From Candidatus Aminicenantes bacterium UBA876 (GTDB taxonomy: Bacteria; Acidobacteriota; Aminicenantia; UBA2199), in the NCBI GenBank assembly GCA_002294665.1, contig DBFQ01000040.1, forward strand, positions 1-12,772: DNA of 12,772 nucleotides, read 5' to 3'. The notes beneath the pieces were generated by a model, which did no database searches, was not told the origin of the DNA, and saw nothing but the letters and a program-made list of their open reading frames with translations. Below are positions 11,788 through 12,772 of the stretch, in pieces. Position 1 is the stretch's first letter; each line of letters begins with the position of its first letter. The position numbers were made by a program, and so were the translations under genes.

Positions 11788-12772
11788 TCAAGAAAAGCCG
11801 TCGCAAACTGGTGCAGTTCTATTTTTTCTCCGATGTGTTCGCCATCGCGGCGGGTTTCCTGTTGACCTTCTGGCTGCGGTTTCATTCCGGGTTGCTGGCG
11901 GCGCCGAAGGGAATCCCGGTGCTGCGTCCATACCTGATGGTATTGGCGTTCTGTGTGTTCTTCCAGGTGATTTACTTTGCTTCCCGGGGCTTTTACCGTA
12001 TCCGCCTGCGCCGAAACCGCCTCGACGACCTGTTTGCCACCGTGATCAACACCCTGGTGTGCGCGGTGGTGACGCTGCTGGTGTTCAGCTACCTCAACAG
12101 TTACAACTTCATCGGTTTTGAAATCTCTCACGTGTTCCTTGCCCTGTATGTGCCCCTGGTAACGGCCGCGATTTTTCTCGGGCGCCTGCTGATTTTCCGG
12201 TTTTTTCGCCATATCTTCATGCGGAGAAACGGCATTTCACGTATCCTGATCGCCGGGGATTCCGAGCTGGGCCGCCTGATGGCCGAAAAACTGCGGAATT
12301 ATGCCCATTTCGGCATCGAGGTGGTCGGTTTTCTGGGAGAGGGTACGGAAGCGGATGTATTGGGAGGATATGACCGCCTGGAAAAAGCGGTCAAGGACCA
12401 CCAGGTGACCGACCTGTTTGTCGCCTTGCCCCTGAGCCGCATCCAGACGATCGAATCGTTGATCCGTCGCGCCAACAACCTGTTGCTCGACATCCGCCTG
12501 ATCCCGGATATCCTGCAGATCGCCTCCCTGAAGGCGGGAATGGAGCACATCGAAGGCATTCCCACCATCAACCTGGGCGACATTCCGCTCCAGGGCTGGC
12601 GATTGTTCCTCAAACGCGCGTTTGACCTGGTGGCATCGTTCCTGGGCCTGGTGCTCCTGTCGCCTCTCTTTCTGATCCTTTCCATCTGGGTCAAACTCGA
12701 TTCGCGCGGGCCGGTGTTTTTCACCCAGACACGGGTGGGCCTGGACGGCCGCAATTTCCGCATGTTCAAGTT
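11784..12772 (+). CDS. Polyprenyl-phosphate sugar phosphotransferase (WcaJ-like), 3' truncated
   Basis: 329 residues are visible and the frame runs off the window; family members are usually about 460 aa, so roughly 130 C-terminal residues are missing. Four hydrophobic helices occupy about residues 10-33, 49-69, 85-105 and 115-138. A Rossmann-like (CoA-binding-fold) domain starts with ISRILIAGDSELGRLMAEKL (151-170) and continues to about 265. Then KRAFDLVASFLGLVLLSPLF (277-296) begins the bacterial sugar transferase domain, with the membrane-embedded helix followed by DSRGPVFFTQTRVGLDG. It transfers a sugar-1-phosphate from an NDP-sugar to undecaprenyl phosphate, the first step of repeat-unit assembly. 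The catalytic Asp-Glu pair should lie beyond the window. It starts with an ATGA overlap with the GT4 gene. The subgroup (glucose or galactose) cannot be decided. Confidence 0.92.
   Translation, partial: MIKKSRRKLVQFYFFSDVFAIAAGFLLTFWLRFHSGLLAAPKGIPVLRPYLMVLAFCVFFQVIYFASRGFYRIRLRRNRLDDLFATVINTLVCAVVTLLVFSYLNSYNFIGFEISHVFLALYVPLVTAAIFLGRLLIFRFFRHIFMRRNGISRILIAGDSELGRLMAEKLRNYAHFGIEVVGFLGEGTEADVLGGYDRLEKAVKDHQVTDLFVALPLSRIQTIESLIRRANNLLLDIRLIPDILQIASLKAGMEHIEGIPTINLGDIPLQGWRLFLKRAFDLVASFLGLVLLSPLFLILSIWVKLDSRGPVFFTQTRVGLDGRNFRMFK

Noticed and set aside
11511..12212. A 233-codon minus-strand frame over the polysaccharide genes
   Set aside because: It lies across the clear GT4 and phosphotransferase genes, is rich in Gln, His and Arg, and has no recognisable motif.

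Overview
The window looks like chromosomal DNA from a Gram-negative bacterium: it encodes secreted binding proteins with Sec signals, prepilin-type minor pilins, a ComEA-like DNA-uptake protein and the start of a surface-polysaccharide cluster. I cannot name the phylum. An acidobacterial or deltaproteobacterial type of lineage is a guess from the mix of families. Base composition is uneven. The left third (about 0.5-5.9 kb) is visibly AT-richer than the right (6-12.8 kb).

Layout. (1) 2-442, plus strand: the 3' part of a membrane-anchored thioredoxin-fold protein with a CxxC motif. (2) 488-5820, minus strand: a signalling-type operon read right to left. It holds a family-5 solute-binding protein, a possible 50-codon ORF, a second family-5 solute-binding protein and a membrane sensor histidine kinase. 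No ABC permease, ATPase or response regulator lies with it. A terminator-like hairpin, a perfect 17-nt palindrome and a TATAAT box sit at its head. (3) 5983-8917, minus strand: a tight minor-pilin operon in the order PilV-like, PilW-like, PilX-like and FimT/GspH-like. (4) 8918-9193: a divergent control region with two 16-nt palindromic sites 32 bp apart and a -24/-12-like (sigma-54) element facing each way. (5) 9194-9751, plus strand: a ComEA-like helix-hairpin-helix protein and a small DUF6429-like protein. (6) 9752-10077: a nested inverted repeat, then a strong sigma-70-type promoter overlapped by a 31-bp-period direct repeat. (7) 10078-10641: an unidentified 187-aa protein reminiscent of H-NOX/DUF2378 domains. 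(8) 10702-12772: the start of an exopolysaccharide operon, a GT4 glycosyltransferase and a polyprenyl-phosphate sugar phosphotransferase cut off by the window end.

How the genes may work together. The minor pilins and the ComEA-like protein face each other across one control region and together resemble a pilus-based DNA-uptake module. The two binding proteins and the kinase form a self-contained unit whose missing transport genes suggest sensing rather than import. Overlaps of 4 nt (ATGA or GTGA) occur at the histidine kinase, PilW, PilX and phosphotransferase starts, and at the possible small ORF, which implies translational coupling. Two genes that lack a Shine-Dalgarno sequence have a -10 box only 9-10 nt before the ATG, which suggests leaderless transcripts.
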